A stretch of 64,000 nucleotides of DNA from Saccharospirillum sp040881935 (GCF_040881935.1 NZ_JBBECH010000052.1:1-64000), one strand, 5' to 3'; positions 42,578 to 51,306 are shown, counted from the first letter of the stretch. A program made the numbers and translations. Notes: generated by a model from the letters alone, not told the origin.

Positions 42578-43297
42578 ATGCGCCCCCTGTTTGAACAAAT
42601 CGACACCCGCCCAACCCCCATCGGCCAGATTACCCTGCGCCGCCGGCGTATTCCTGGCCTCACTGACGACGACATCTACGAGGTTAAACTCGGCGAAGAG
42701 TTTCTGATGTCCAGCTTGTTCGTAAAAGCGGAAGAGGCATTGTCTGATCTTGGGTTAGCAGCACTGGATGATCGACCGGCTGATGTAGTGGTCGGCGGCC
42801 TGGGTCTGGGCTATACCGCCGTCGCGGCGCTCAAACATGAGAAAGTGCGGTCAATGCTGGTGGTGGAGTTACTGGAGCCGGTCATCGAATGGCATCAGGC
42901 TGAGGACGTGCCACTGGGCGCTATTCTGAATGCTGACCCTCGCAACCGGTATGTTCAGGGCAGCTTTTTCGACCTGGCCAAGGGTGAGCCAACTGGCTTT
43001 GATCCGGATCAGCCAGGACGCGTCTTCGATGCTATTCTGCTCGACATCGACCATTCTCCAAGCTTTTTGCTTAACGCCTCGAATGCTTCCTTTTATCAGC
43101 CAGGTACCCTCGCCACCATGGCCCAACAGCTGCGACCGGAAGGGGTATTTGCACTCTGGTCGAATGAACCACCTGCGCCAGATTTTATGGCTGTGCTGGA
43201 AACGGTTTTTAGTCGGGTAGAGTCGCATATCATTCGATTTTATAACCCCTTCCAGAATAACGAAGCAACCGCTACGGTCTATGTCGCTGTTAAATAG
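42578..43297 (+). CDS. spermidine synthase-like (aminopropyltransferase-fold) protein
   Basis: 239 residues. SAM-type binding loop VVVGGLGLGYTAVAALKH near 70-87, acidic turn VVELLEPVIEWH near 95, and the active-site-like DAILLDIDHSPSFLL near 150. It looks like a stand-alone member of the spermidine-synthase-like methyltransferase group, whose members are not all polyamine enzymes. No speD or polyamine genes are adjacent. Function uncertain. Confidence 0.72.
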   Translation: MRPLFEQIDTRPTPIGQITLRRRRIPGLTDDDIYEVKLGEEFLMSSLFVKAEEALSDLGLAALDDRPADVVVGGLGLGYTAVAALKHEKVRSMLVVELLEPVIEWHQAEDVPLGAILNADPRNRYVQGSFFDLAKGEPTGFDPDQPGRVFDAILLDIDHSPSFLLNASNASFYQPGTLATMAQQLRPEGVFALWSNEPPAPDFMAVLETVFSRVESHIIRFYNPFQNNEATATVYVAVK

Positions 43298-43321
43298 GCA
43301 ATGCTGGTGCCTGCCTAACGC

Positions 43322-43579
43322 TTAGCCGCCACGTTTTATGACCGCGTCTACATAGCTGCAGGAAGCATGGATCTCATAGCCCTGATTGCGCGCCCAGGCG
43401 AGGCCGACATCGACCAGTTGGCGCGCCAGGCCGTGCTGACGCAAGGCGGGTGGCACGAAGGTGTGGTCAAAATCGACCTGGTTGGAACCCTGCGGATGGT
43501 GATACGTCAGTGATGACGTCTCACCATCCAGCTCGATAATAAAACGATGGTGTACGGGCTGATGCTGAACATCAGGCAT
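43322..43579 (-). CDS. short GNAT-like acetyltransferase (YjdJ/COG2388 type)
   Basis: 85 residues, a minimal GNAT fold: FDHTFVPPALRQHGLARQLV carries the acetyl-CoA loop (RxxGLA), followed by AWARNQGYEIHASCSYVDAV. The ATG at 43579 has AGGAG six bases upstream. The substrate is unknown; such proteins may modify small molecules. Downstream of the DUF2789-like gene by 22 bp, so probably co-transcribed. Confidence 0.78.
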   Translation of the reverse strand: MPDVQHQPVHHRFIIELDGETSSLTYHHPQGSNQVDFDHTFVPPALRQHGLARQLVDVGLAWARNQGYEIHASCSYVDAVIKRGG

Positions 43580-43600
43580 AGTGTGCTCCTGCAAAACGGG

Positions 43601-43837
43601 TTATGAATTCTTGTGCAGCAGGGATTCCATGGTATCAACCAACTCGGCCCATTCAGCGTCATCATCACGCATACGGGTCAGCGTCAGACGTTGTTCGAAA
43701 CTCAGAAAGTCGGCTTCGGAGACGTCTTCACCCTGGCCCAGGTGGTGGTGGCTGAAGAACGCATCAATGGCGTCCTGGCTGCTGTCGAGCCCCAGTTGGT
43801 CGAACAGCGTGGTCATATCCGGTAAGGGTGTCAGCAT
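43601..43837 (-). CDS. small conserved protein, DUF2789-like
   Basis: 78 residues: MTTLFDQLGLDSSQDAIDAF, then an acidic middle and DDDAEWAELVDTMESLLHK, matching the all-helical DUF2789 pattern recalled from gammaproteobacteria. The ATG at 43837 follows a G-run ribosome site. Function unknown. Confidence 0.72.
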   Translation of the reverse strand: MLTPLPDMTTLFDQLGLDSSQDAIDAFFSHHHLGQGEDVSEADFLSFEQRLTLTRMRDDDAEWAELVDTMESLLHKNS

Positions 43838-43962
43838 ACGATGTCCCCCCACGTGCGCTTAGCATGAACTTTAAGCATAGCTGCTTCAGATGACACTACC
43901 ATGGACGCACCCAATAATCCGGTTCGAGCCAGACAGAATCGTCAATTCTTATGAACGGTCGC

Positions 43963-44526
43963 TCAGATAGCCCGGCCGTCGATTTCTTCTCGCAACTGTT
44001 CCAGGTTGCGCTGGCTGTGGGTCGATTGAGGGTAGATGTCCAGCACCTGCTCGTAAGCCTTGATGGCCGCAGCGGGCTGTTGCAGGCGTGCGAAAATGGA
44101 ACCGAGCCCGGCCAGGGCGCCAAAATGTCGGGGTTCGAGGGTCAGTGTCTGTTCGATATCTGCCATCGACTGGCCGAGGTCGCCGCGCAGGTAATGCAGC
44201 GTGGCCCGTTTGTTCCAGGCCTCGGCAAATTCCGGTTCCTCGTCGATCAGCCGGTCGAATACGCCCAGCGCTGAATCCAGGTCGCCGAGTTGCATGGCAC
44301 GAACGCCCCGGCGCAACATGCGGGTGGATTCATCGTTTGGGCCCCGGCTCCACAAAACCCAAATTTGCTGTTCAATCACCGACGATACGTTCACGCCAGG
44401 TGAAGACTGTAGCCCGTCAAAGAGAGGGTCTAGCCGTTCATCGTTCTGGTCGGCGTTAACACCGGTCGTGATCCATAGAACCGCAGCCATCAGCCAAGTC
44501 CAGTGGATGTGTCGGACGCAGTTCAT
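43963..44526 (-). CDS. secreted TPR protein
   Basis: 187 residues with a signal peptide (HWTWLMAAVLWITTGVNA). TPR repeats follow: LRRGVRAMQLGDLDSALGVF, AEAWNKRATLHYLRGDLGQS, FGALAGLGSIFARLQQPAAA. The ATG at 44526 has GGAG upstream. Probably a periplasmic scaffold; no partner evident. Confidence 0.78.
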   Translation of the reverse strand: MNCVRHIHWTWLMAAVLWITTGVNADQNDERLDPLFDGLQSSPGVNVSSVIEQQIWVLWSRGPNDESTRMLRRGVRAMQLGDLDSALGVFDRLIDEEPEFAEAWNKRATLHYLRGDLGQSMADIEQTLTLEPRHFGALAGLGSIFARLQQPAAAIKAYEQVLDIYPQSTHSQRNLEQLREEIDGRAI

Positions 44527-44609
44527 AGTAGGTCTCCATCCGGATGTAGCTATGTATTCGCTACCTGGAACAGAATAGACCATTATGAAAAGCGCAGATG
44601 GCTGGAGCC

Positions 44610-45158
44610 TCAGAAATTGGCAGGCGTAGTGGCCGACACGATCTGACAGGGTTCGCTGAACGGGTTTCGAAAGCGGTGTGGCCGGGTAGAGTCAAAATAA
44701 TAGGCATCGCCGGTTTTTAGTTCGTACACCTCGGTACCCACGGTCAGTTCAAAGCGACCGCTGACGACCAGCCCGGCTTCTTCGCCTTCATGCACATAAA
44801 GGTCGGTTCCGGTATCGGAGCCGGGTTCATAGGTCTCAATCATAAAAGCCAGGGCGCGGCGACCGTAGGCTTTACCCACCAGCTTCATGCTAACCTCATT
44901 GACTGAGAGGTCCATAAACTCATCGGGGCTGTATATCACGGGCTGGCTGGCATCAGTTTCTGTGTCTTCCGCGAAAAACTCGACCAATGACATGGGAATG
45001 CCCTGCAGCACCTTTTTCAGTGAGCCAACGCTGGGGCTAACGCTGTTTTTTTCGATCATCGAAATGGTGCTGTTGGTGACACCGGCGCGTTTTGCCAGTT
45101 CACGCTGCGACAGACCTTTTTGTTTGCGTATGACTTTAAGTCGTTCACCCACATCCAA
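44610..45158 (-). CDS. XRE-cupin regulator, PuuR-like
   Basis: 182 residues. N-terminal HTH (LSQRELAKRAGVTNSTISMI) and C-terminal cupin (YVHEGEEAGLVVSGRFELTV, DSTRPHRFRNPF). The order matches PuuR, which represses putrescine catabolism. It is divergent from a PuuB-like oxidase gene at 45554, a strong contextual link. Repeat copy D lies between the two. Confidence 0.85.
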   Translation of the reverse strand: MDVGERLKVIRKQKGLSQRELAKRAGVTNSTISMIEKNSVSPSVGSLKKVLQGIPMSLVEFFAEDTETDASQPVIYSPDEFMDLSVNEVSMKLVGKAYGRRALAFMIETYEPGSDTGTDLYVHEGEEAGLVVSGRFELTVGTEVYELKTGDAYYFDSTRPHRFRNPFSEPCQIVSATTPANF

Positions 45159-45342
45159 GGGTTGCTTCCTCCGGTAACGAGCATATTTTGGTCGATAGCC
45201 GCATGACAGGGTACGTCACGCCGGGCATTCATTATTTTTTACAGAGTGTAGCAAATACTGGCAACTGAACGGTATGTCTATTTCGCGGGCTAATTAGTCA
45301 CCCCGAAGTCAGAGTTTGCTTGAGTTACAGTGCCATGTGCCC

Positions 45343-45455
45343 GTGTCAGGCGCCGGGTATGCCTTGCCGGGGTCGGCGTGAACCCGTCCATGGGGCCTAG
45401 ACCGCAACATCCATGTTGCGGACTACCCCGGAAAGGCACACCCGGCACCTAACAC
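45343..45455. repeat. 113-bp three-way-junction palindromic element, copy D
   Basis: Outer arms pair along most of their length with a few mismatches (GTGT-CAGG and CCGGGT segments against ACCCGG and CCTAACAC). Two compensated changes are seen: CCGCAACA/TGTTGCGG, and ACCC..GGGG where other copies have ATCC..GGAG. It lies in the puuR-puuB intergenic region. Confidence 0.85.
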
Positions 45456-45553
45456 TCAATTGGGTGCAAAGTCCCAAACGGGAGTTGTAAAATCGGTCAG
45501 ATTGTGTCAAAAATACCGAACATTCGACGATTATAATTGACGGCCATTCCTTT

Positions 45554-46876
45554 ATGCACGCCACTCGCAGTAATTACCTGAATCCCCAAACCCACACCGA
45601 CGACTATCCGGCATCCTATTATGTCGCCACGGCCAATGAGGACACCCAGCGTAACTACCCGAGCCTAACCGAAGCGGTAGAGGCCGATGTGTGTGTTGTG
45701 GGCGGTGGCTTCAGTGGCGTTAATACCGCGCTGGAACTGGCGGACCGGGGCTATAAGGTGGTGCTATTAGAGGGTCGCCGGATTGGCTGGGGCGCCAGTG
45801 GCCGCAATGGCGGGCAACTGATTCGTGGCGTTGGCCATGGGCTCGACCCGTTTCGCAAGGCGCTGGGGCAGGAAGGCATCGATGCCGTTACCCAGATGGG
45901 CTATGAATCGGTCGATATCATCCGCCAGCGGGTCGCCCGTTTTAACATCCAGTGTGACCTGAAATGGGGCTATTGCGACCTGGCCCTGCGCCCGCGCCAC
46001 CTCAAAGACCTGGATGCCGATTACGAAGACCTGAAAGCCACCGGCTACGCCCACAAGTTCGAACGCATCGGCAAAGACCGCATGCACGAAGTGGTTGGGT
46101 CCGACCGTTACATTGGTGGCCTTGTCGATTATGGCGCAGGCCACCTGCACCCGCTGAACCTGATCACCGGTGAGGCCGCTGCCGCAGCCGAATTGGGCGT
46201 GCAGATATTTGAAAACAGCCTGGTAACCGAAGTGCAATACGGCGACCGCGTGCGCGTGCGCACCGCCCAGGGCGAAGTGCGCGCCGATCGCCTGGTGCTG
46301 TGCGGCAATGCCTATGTGGCAGGCCTGAACGATACCCTGGCGGGCAAAGTCCTGCCCGCCGGCAGCTACGTAATGGCCACCGAACCACTCACCGAAGCCC
46401 AGGCCAAACAGGTACTCCCGCAAGACATGGCAGTATGTGACCTGAATGTAGCACTCGACTACTACCGCCTAAGCGCCGACCGCCGCCTGCTGTTCGGTGG
46501 CCTGTGCAACTATTCAGGCCGCGACCCGGCCTCGATAGAAGCCGCCCTGAAACCCCACATGAACAAAGTATTCCCCTACCTGAAACACCTGCGCATCGAC
46601 TACCAGTGGGGCGGCATGATCGGCATCGGCGCCAACCGCTTCCCCCAAATCGGCCGCCTGCAACCCAACGTCTACTATGCCCAGGCCTATTCAGGCCACG
46701 GCCTGAACGTAACCCACCTATCAGGCCGACTGATTGCCGAAAGCATCCACCAGGAAAGCAAACGCCTCGATATCTTCGAAAAGGTAAAACACATCACCTT
46801 CCCGGGCGGCCCCAAATTCCGCTCACCGATACTAGCGCTGGGTATGCTATACCACCGGCTAAGGGATGTGATTTAA
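45554..46876 (+). CDS. puuB: FAD-dependent oxidoreductase, gamma-glutamylputrescine oxidase-like
   Basis: 440 residues. FAD site DVCVVGGGFSGVNTALELAD near 42-61, GRRIGWGASGRNGGQLIRGV near 76-95 (typical of PuuB/OrdL), and C-terminal YYAQAYSGHGLNVTHLSGRL. It probably oxidises gamma-glutamylputrescine or a related amine. Divergent from the PuuR-like repressor. Other puu genes are not in the window, so the substrate is inferred. Confidence 0.82.
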   Translation: MHATRSNYLNPQTHTDDYPASYYVATANEDTQRNYPSLTEAVEADVCVVGGGFSGVNTALELADRGYKVVLLEGRRIGWGASGRNGGQLIRGVGHGLDPFRKALGQEGIDAVTQMGYESVDIIRQRVARFNIQCDLKWGYCDLALRPRHLKDLDADYEDLKATGYAHKFERIGKDRMHEVVGSDRYIGGLVDYGAGHLHPLNLITGEAAAAAELGVQIFENSLVTEVQYGDRVRVRTAQGEVRADRLVLCGNAYVAGLNDTLAGKVLPAGSYVMATEPLTEAQAKQVLPQDMAVCDLNVALDYYRLSADRRLLFGGLCNYSGRDPASIEAALKPHMNKVFPYLKHLRIDYQWGGMIGIGANRFPQIGRLQPNVYYAQAYSGHGLNVTHLSGRLIAESIHQESKRLDIFEKVKHITFPGGPKFRSPILALGMLYHRLRDVI

Positions 46877-46918
46877 CGGGGTAGTAATGTTAACCATAGA
46901 CCCAAACACGACCACTCC

Positions 46919-46945
46919 GTAGGAGCGCAGTCCCCTGCGCGACAG
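46919..46945 (+). repeat. REP-like palindrome with GTAG head
   Basis: GTAG followed by the hairpin GCGCAG-TCCC-CTGCGC. This is the classic REP layout of Pseudomonas and relatives. Single copy in the window, at the left edge of the accessory region that holds RAYT transposase debris. Confidence 0.55.
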
Positions 46946-47049
46946 GAAGCAAAACCAACCACCGAAAACTACTCAGGGGGCGCAAATTACACCCCCACAA
47001 AATAAATACTTGCCAACCCAATCACAGAGTGCCAAGGTGAAACCACAAC

Positions 47050-47184
47050 CTACTTCCCCTTGGTGTGCCCCGTAACCGGCCGGGCGGTAGCGAGTCTAAT
47101 CGATTCTGGCGCCAGCAATTTGTATAGCTCAAAGGATACGTGAATCACCGTATCATTGATCTCTCTGATCCAGTCTAAATGGCC
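47050..47184 (-). pseudogene. C-terminal gene remnant, unidentified
   Basis: On the minus strand, an open stretch of about 43 codons reads GHLDWIREINDTVIHVSFEL, then YKLLAPESIRLATARP and ends with a stop at 47050; an in-frame stop sits just upstream and there is no start codon in place. The composition looks protein-like (amphipathic, no low complexity). I do not recognise it. The rest of 46877-47506 shows only the REP-like palindrome. Confidence 0.3.
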
Positions 47185-47506
47185 AATTCATAGTGATCTA
47201 ACACACTGCCATGAATTGTGCCGATACCAGAGGGCGTCGTACCAAACCGTGCATGCTTGAATGTCGTCACAATCAAATGCTGAGGCCTGACGCATATTCC
47301 GGGAAGCGTCGTCTGTAGCGACTGTTTTTTCGGTTTTGATGTGATACGCGAATGATCTCCGGGAATTGGGCGTCAATCCCTATATCACTGGGCCTTAGCG
47401 AATGAGTGTGGTAGGTTTTATATGACATCTGCTGGAATAAGGGGCGGAGGCGAAGATGAAGAAACTGTTAATCGAAAACTCCTTCAAATGGTGAGGTGAA
47501 TTGGAA

Positions 47507-47767
47507 ATGCGTTTGCGTACGAAAAGCGAAGGAGCACTCCGCCTCGGGTACGCCGTCACGGCACTGGCACCTACTCTTGTGCTAATTGGCTTTTTTGTGG
47601 AGGTCGCACAAAGGGGGCGCTTTCCGAATCTCAGCGAGATGCCCCTCGTGATCATGGGCTACGGGTTGCTAGCCTTTATCAGTTGGGTGGCGCTATATTT
47701 CCTAGTTTGGGTCTACTTTTGGATCTCGGAAGGATTCCGTCAAGACCGCAATCAAAACGGCTCGTAA
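47507..47767 (+). CDS. small membrane protein, cassette-type hypothetical
   Basis: 86 residues with two predicted membrane helices (AVTALAPTLVLIGFFVEVA and LLAFISWVALYFLVWVYFWI). The ATG at 47507 follows GAGGTGA. First of a run of short + strand genes of lower GC. Function unknown. Confidence 0.55.
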   Translation: MRLRTKSEGALRLGYAVTALAPTLVLIGFFVEVAQRGRFPNLSEMPLVIMGYGLLAFISWVALYFLVWVYFWISEGFRQDRNQNGS

Positions 47768-47883
47768 AGAGCACGGCTGTATACTCATACTAGGCGAAGT
47801 ACCAGAAGCCGAAATCACAACTTCTCTACTTTTCTCTCCCGTGATGGCAGGCGGTAGGCAGCCCAATATACTAAGGAGGTTGT

Positions 47884-48273
47884 TTGGAAAATAATTCAGA
47901 AGAATGGAAAGAGGTAAGAGCACGAGTCGATACGCTTTCGAATTCTGTGTTTTTGCTAGCTGGTGGCGCAATTACACTGTCTTCTACGGCACTTTTCAAT
48001 GTGAAAGGCTCTAGTTTCTCTGATGTAATTCCTTCTGTCAGTTGCCTCGCATTCTATTCATGGTATTCATTGTTAGCCTCGATTACGTTGTTTGTCTTGT
48101 TAAAGGCACACTTGCTTCTTCAAGCTTATTCGCGGCTTAACTCAGCCAAGTACTATTCAAGTACAAGAATCACTAATCGTATTGGCTGGTTCATTGGGCT
48201 GGCAGGCACTGTTTCGCTTACAACTGGATTGATTCTGCTAGTTGTAGTAGCCAATCGAGTACTAAATGCTTAA
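47884..48273 (+). CDS. membrane protein, cassette-type hypothetical
   Basis: 129 residues, TTG start with a near-perfect AAGGAGG four bases before the TTG. A hydrophilic N-terminus (EEWKEVRARVDTLSNSVFLL) then about three membrane helices, ending VSLTTGLILLVVVANRVLNA. The stop TAA lies in an attC-like sequence (TTAAC at 48270). Function unknown. Confidence 0.6.
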   Translation: MENNSEEWKEVRARVDTLSNSVFLLAGGAITLSSTALFNVKGSSFSDVIPSVSCLAFYSWYSLLASITLFVLLKAHLLLQAYSRLNSAKYYSSTRITNRIGWFIGLAGTVSLTTGLILLVVVANRVLNA

Positions 48274-48315
48274 CAATGCATTGCAGCGAATAAACCGCTG
48301 AATTTGGCGTTACAT
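48268..48315 (+). repeat. short attC-like sequence
   Basis: Begins GCTTAAC (fits RYYYAAC) overlapping the stop of the preceding gene, ends GGCGTTACAT; internal stem CAGCG/CGCTG. Shorter than typical attC (usually 57-141 bp) and the 3' core is imperfect. Confidence 0.3.
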
Positions 48316-48332
48316 ACACGAGGGTAAGAAGA

Positions 48333-49016
48333 GTGATTGAACTCGCGACAATTGGAGAAGCAGTAGCAGTCATTGCGGCCTGCTGGGCTATCATCTCCGG
48401 GGTTGGCGCATGGAAAAGAGAATTTATTGGAAAACGGAAGATTGAGCTGGCAGAAGATATGCTCGCAAGTTTTTTCGAATTGAGTGATGCAGTCGCGTTT
48501 ATAAGAAACCCATTTGCAAGCTCAAACGAGGGACGTACAAGGCAGCGTGGCGAGCATGAAAATCCCGAGCACAGTAAGCTATTAGACCGCGCATATATTG
48601 TTTTTGAGCGATACGAACAGAAAAAAGAAGTCTTTGTTCGACTAAACACCCTAAAGTATCGTTTTATGGCTGTTTTCGGTTCTGAGACAGAATCTCTTTT
48701 CCATGACATTGGCAGGACGGTTAATTCTATCTTCGCTTCGGCGAACGCCTTAGGTACCCGCTACTGGCCTCAGCAAGGGCGAGTCAGAATGGATGAAGAG
48801 CAGTTCCAGCGTCATCTGGATGCAATGCAGCGGCATGAAGGCATTTTTTGGGATACCTATGGAGAAGATGACGAGATTAGACAGCGTTTAGCGGAATATA
48901 GTACTCGTCTTGAAAGAATTACAGCCCCATGTTTCGAAGAGCCCTTGAAGAGCTACAAAATTATTACCCAAAAATTGCCCTTCTTATGTAACAAAAAAAG
49001 GCAGTCGGACACATAA
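48333..49016 (+). CDS. hypothetical protein with N-terminal membrane anchor
   Basis: 227 residues, GTG start with GGGTAAGAA upstream. One N-terminal hydrophobic helix (EAVAVIAACWAIISGVGAWK), then a mostly helical cytoplasmic part rich in Arg and Glu. The downstream sequence ends in GGCGTTAGG, like a cassette boundary. No family recognised. Confidence 0.6.
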   Translation: MIELATIGEAVAVIAACWAIISGVGAWKREFIGKRKIELAEDMLASFFELSDAVAFIRNPFASSNEGRTRQRGEHENPEHSKLLDRAYIVFERYEQKKEVFVRLNTLKYRFMAVFGSETESLFHDIGRTVNSIFASANALGTRYWPQQGRVRMDEEQFQRHLDAMQRHEGIFWDTYGEDDEIRQRLAEYSTRLERITAPCFEEPLKSYKIITQKLPFLCNKKRQSDT

Positions 49017-49106
49017 ATACGCCGCTGCTTTTGGCGTTAGGAGTGAGCGATGGAGTCAAATCTAGTGTGCTGTAACAAATAAACCGCTCATACCAGGGGC
49101 CTCCAT

Positions 49107-49478
49107 GGAGGGCCTCCATGGACATGCATCTTACTGACTCACTAAGAAAGCAACCACATTTTGAAGGGGTCGTACTCAACAAGGCGCTACCTATTAAAGT
49201 GGATCGGGATTTTTACGAATAATTGAGTGATCATTTCGAAATTCAGGCACGCCACTGTCTCAGGCGACCCTGTGAATCGAATATTGCGGGAAGGTTTGGC
49301 TAAGTCAGTTGCGTAGCCAATGATAATCCAAGAGTTCGACGGTAACCGGAACTGCTGACACTTTGCTTTAATCGAGATTGCAGTGCCGACCAACCCTTTA
49401 AACTGGCTTTCAAAGTGCTGAGTGTTATAGATCCAATGCTCAGCATCGATATTAAGGCGCTCGAGAATGGGTGGAAGA
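49107..49478. repeat. direct repeat flanking higBA (left copy)
   Basis: Near-identical to 50483-50854 at a constant offset of 1,376 bp. The repeat consists of the 3' half of a RAYT transposase gene plus about 75 bp of flank. The two copies bracket the higBA module. Confidence 0.8.
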
Positions 49479-49750
49479 GCCTTTCTGATGCTACCGCGTT
49501 TATCGCTACGAATTTGTCGACCGCCGGTCCAGTCAAGCAGTTTCAGGTAGTCTTGCAGCCGAAAGGGCAAGCCTTCTGGCATATCTTGCTGGGGGTAGCC
49601 AACAAATGGAAATAACGGTGTTGGCTGTTTGGGTTCGGTGGCTTCCGGGTCTTCTTTGGCGGTATCGATTCGCTGCTTGGCCGAGGTGTACTCTTAGCTT
49701 CCGGTGTTTCGGCCATGCAGGCCCAGATAGGGTTCAGGTCAACACAGGTC
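49187..49750 (-). pseudogene. RAYT (REP-associated Y1) transposase, C-terminal remnant with frameshift
   Basis: The minus-strand frame from 49582 reads MPEGLPFRLQDYLKLLDWTG and DKRGSIRKALPPILERLN, typical of the second half of REP-associated tyrosine transposases. Upstream the homology continues (FPFVGYPQQD, YTSAKQRIDTAKEDPEA) and then, after a frameshift near 49695, DLNPIWACMAETPEA. The N-terminal HUH part is missing. Inactive. Confidence 0.8.
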
Positions 49751-49802
49751 AGGCAGACTGTCAGGGCGGGCGTTACAAATCACTATTTCATACTTGATTT
49801 TT

Positions 49803-49819
49803 ATACGGCTATGCCGTAT
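49803..49819. promoter_or_regulatory. palindromic operator candidate of higBA
   Basis: ATACGGC-TAT-GCCGTAT, a 7-bp perfect inverted repeat 10 bp before the toxin start, in the position where HigA-type antitoxins bind to repress their own operon. Confidence 0.65.
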
Positions 49820-49828
49820 GTTTTGGCA

Positions 49829-50140
49829 ATGCTATTCATCGAAACTTCATCGTTTACCAAGCTATTACCTAACTACCTCACGGATGAGGAATACCGTGGG
49901 CTTCAAACCTATCTTTTGCAGAAGCCGGATGTTGGTGATTTGATCACGGGCTCGGGCGGTGTTCGAAAAGTTCGATGGGCATCAGCGGATTCGGGAAAGA
50001 GCGGTGGTATCAGAGCAATTTACTACTGGAAAAAATCTGACCATGAGATATGGATGCTCACGCTGTACAGTAAATCAGAGCGCGCCAGTATTCCTGGCCA
50101 TACGCTCAGGCAGATAGCGGAGGCAATCAAAAATGGGTGA
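49829..50140 (+). CDS. higB: HigB-type toxin (RelE/ParE superfamily)
   Basis: 103 residues from the ATG at 49829 (LFIETSSFTKLLPNYLTDEE). It aligns by eye with HigB-2-type toxins: GVRKVRWASADSGKSGGIRA and YYWKKSDHEIWMLTLYSKSE. Such toxins cleave mRNA on the ribosome. An upstream ATG at 49811 lies inside the palindrome and is less likely. The gene overlaps the antitoxin start by eight bases, toxin first, the usual higBA order. TA modules are common in integron cassette arrays. Confidence 0.87.
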   Translation: MLFIETSSFTKLLPNYLTDEEYRGLQTYLLQKPDVGDLITGSGGVRKVRWASADSGKSGGIRAIYYWKKSDHEIWMLTLYSKSERASIPGHTLRQIAEAIKNG

Positions 50141-50420
50141 CAGAAACCTTGGGGCAGAGATTCTTGACGGTATCAACGAAATAAAGCAGTTCAAGAAAGG
50201 CAAATTGGCTCTGCGAACACATGAGCTTTCAGAGCCATCACCGCCCAAAATAATCAGGCTGAAATTGAATATGTCACAATCAGCGTTTGCCGGTCTTATG
50301 GGGGTGAGCGTGCGAACCCTTCAGGATTGGGAGCAGGGGCGTAGGGAGCCACAGGGACCAGCGGTCGCACTTTTGCGCATTGCAGAACAACACCCGGAAG
50401 TTTTTAATGAGCTTCACTGA
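50133..50420 (+). CDS. higA: HigA-type antitoxin (XRE HTH)
   Basis: 95 residues. HTH domain LNMSQSAFAGLMGVSVRTLQ then DWEQGRREPQGPAVALLRIA. It neutralises HigB and represses the operon, probably via the palindrome at 49803. Overlaps the toxin gene. Confidence 0.87.
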   Translation: MGDRNLGAEILDGINEIKQFKKGKLALRTHELSEPSPPKIIRLKLNMSQSAFAGLMGVSVRTLQDWEQGRREPQGPAVALLRIAEQHPEVFNELH

Positions 50421-50482
50421 CTAAAGTGGATTGCAGTCAGGCGCTATAATCAGGCAATGCACCGGATGCCCGACCAATAGTG

Positions 50483-50854
50483 TCACGACCTCCATAGACA
50501 TACATCTTACTGACTCACTAAGAAAGCAATCACATTTTGAATGGGTAGTACTCAACAAGGCGCTACCTATTAAAGTGGATCGGGATTTTTACGAATAATT
50601 GAGTGATCATTTCGAAATTCAGGCACGCCACTGTCTCAGGCGACCCTGTGAATCGAATATTGCGGGAAGGTTTGGCTAAGTCAGTTGCGTAGCCAATGAT
50701 AATCCAAGAGTTCGACGGTAACCGGAACTGCTGACACTTTGCTTTAATCGAGATTGCAGTGCCGACCAACCCTTTAAACTGGCTTTCAAAGTGCTGAGTG
50801 TTATAGACCCAGTGCTCGGAATCGATATTAAGGCGTTCGAGAATCGGCGAAAGG
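50483..50854. repeat. direct repeat flanking higBA (right copy)
   Basis: Second copy of the 49107-49478 repeat. Recombination between the two would delete a 1,376-bp unit carrying higBA. Confidence 0.8.
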
Positions 50855-51117
50855 ATATGTGTGATGTTTCCGCGTTGGCTTGCCGGCCAACTTCTTCATT
50901 GGTAATGGTTTGACATGATGGCATAGGCACAAACATCGAGTGCATATACCTTGGCCAGCTCGATTATCCGGTTTTCAATCCAGCCGCGCCGATGTTCGTA
51001 GTCATTGCCGGAATGCTCGTCACGGCCACACAAGAAGGCTCGGCGCACGCATCGGGAGGTGCAGTGGTAGTAAGGAGTGGCCTCCAGGGCGATTTGTGAT
51101 TTCCTTGAACGTGGCAT
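50563..51117 (-). pseudogene. RAYT transposase with internal deletion
   Basis: N-terminal part from 51117: PRSRKSQIALEATPYYHCTS, RRAFLCGRDEHSG and CAYAIMSNHYQ, where the HUH motif would be HYH; the frame stops there. After a central deletion the C-terminal half resumes (PILERLNIDSEHWVYNTQHF) to the stop at 50563. Lacks the catalytic centre, so it is inactive. Confidence 0.85.
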
Positions 51118-51199
51118 AGTGTCTAACCCTGACGGCTCGTATTTGAATTGCTGTATAAACTACTGGATGGTATGTGCTGGGTCAAGTGTTGTGATGGGT

Positions 51200-51290
51200 G
51201 TCCAACTTATGCTGACAAGGCCAGGCACAGTGTCGGTGAAAGTGGTGCAAGTTCACCACTGCAAAGCCGCGTGTGCTGGCGGCGTTAAGT
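51200..51290 (+). repeat. attC-like recombination site
   Basis: Starts GTCCAAC (RYYYAAC) and ends GTTAAGT (GTTRRRY). GCCAG-g-CACA (51220-51229) pairs with TGTGCTGGC (51272-51280) leaving one extrahelical G, as attC sites do; an inner AGTGGTG/CACCACT hairpin fills the centre. Directly precedes the ribosome site of the next cassette gene. Confidence 0.6.
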
Positions 51291-51306
51291 GGCAAGGAGG
51301 TATTTT

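Noticed and set aside
47188..47376. 62-codon minus-strand frame in the gap after puuB
   Set aside because: Composition not protein-like, no ribosome site, no similarity noticed.
48990..49045. attC-like site after the 227-residue hypothetical gene
   Set aside because: Only a CGCC/GGCG stem and GGCGTTAGG end are present; too little to call separately.
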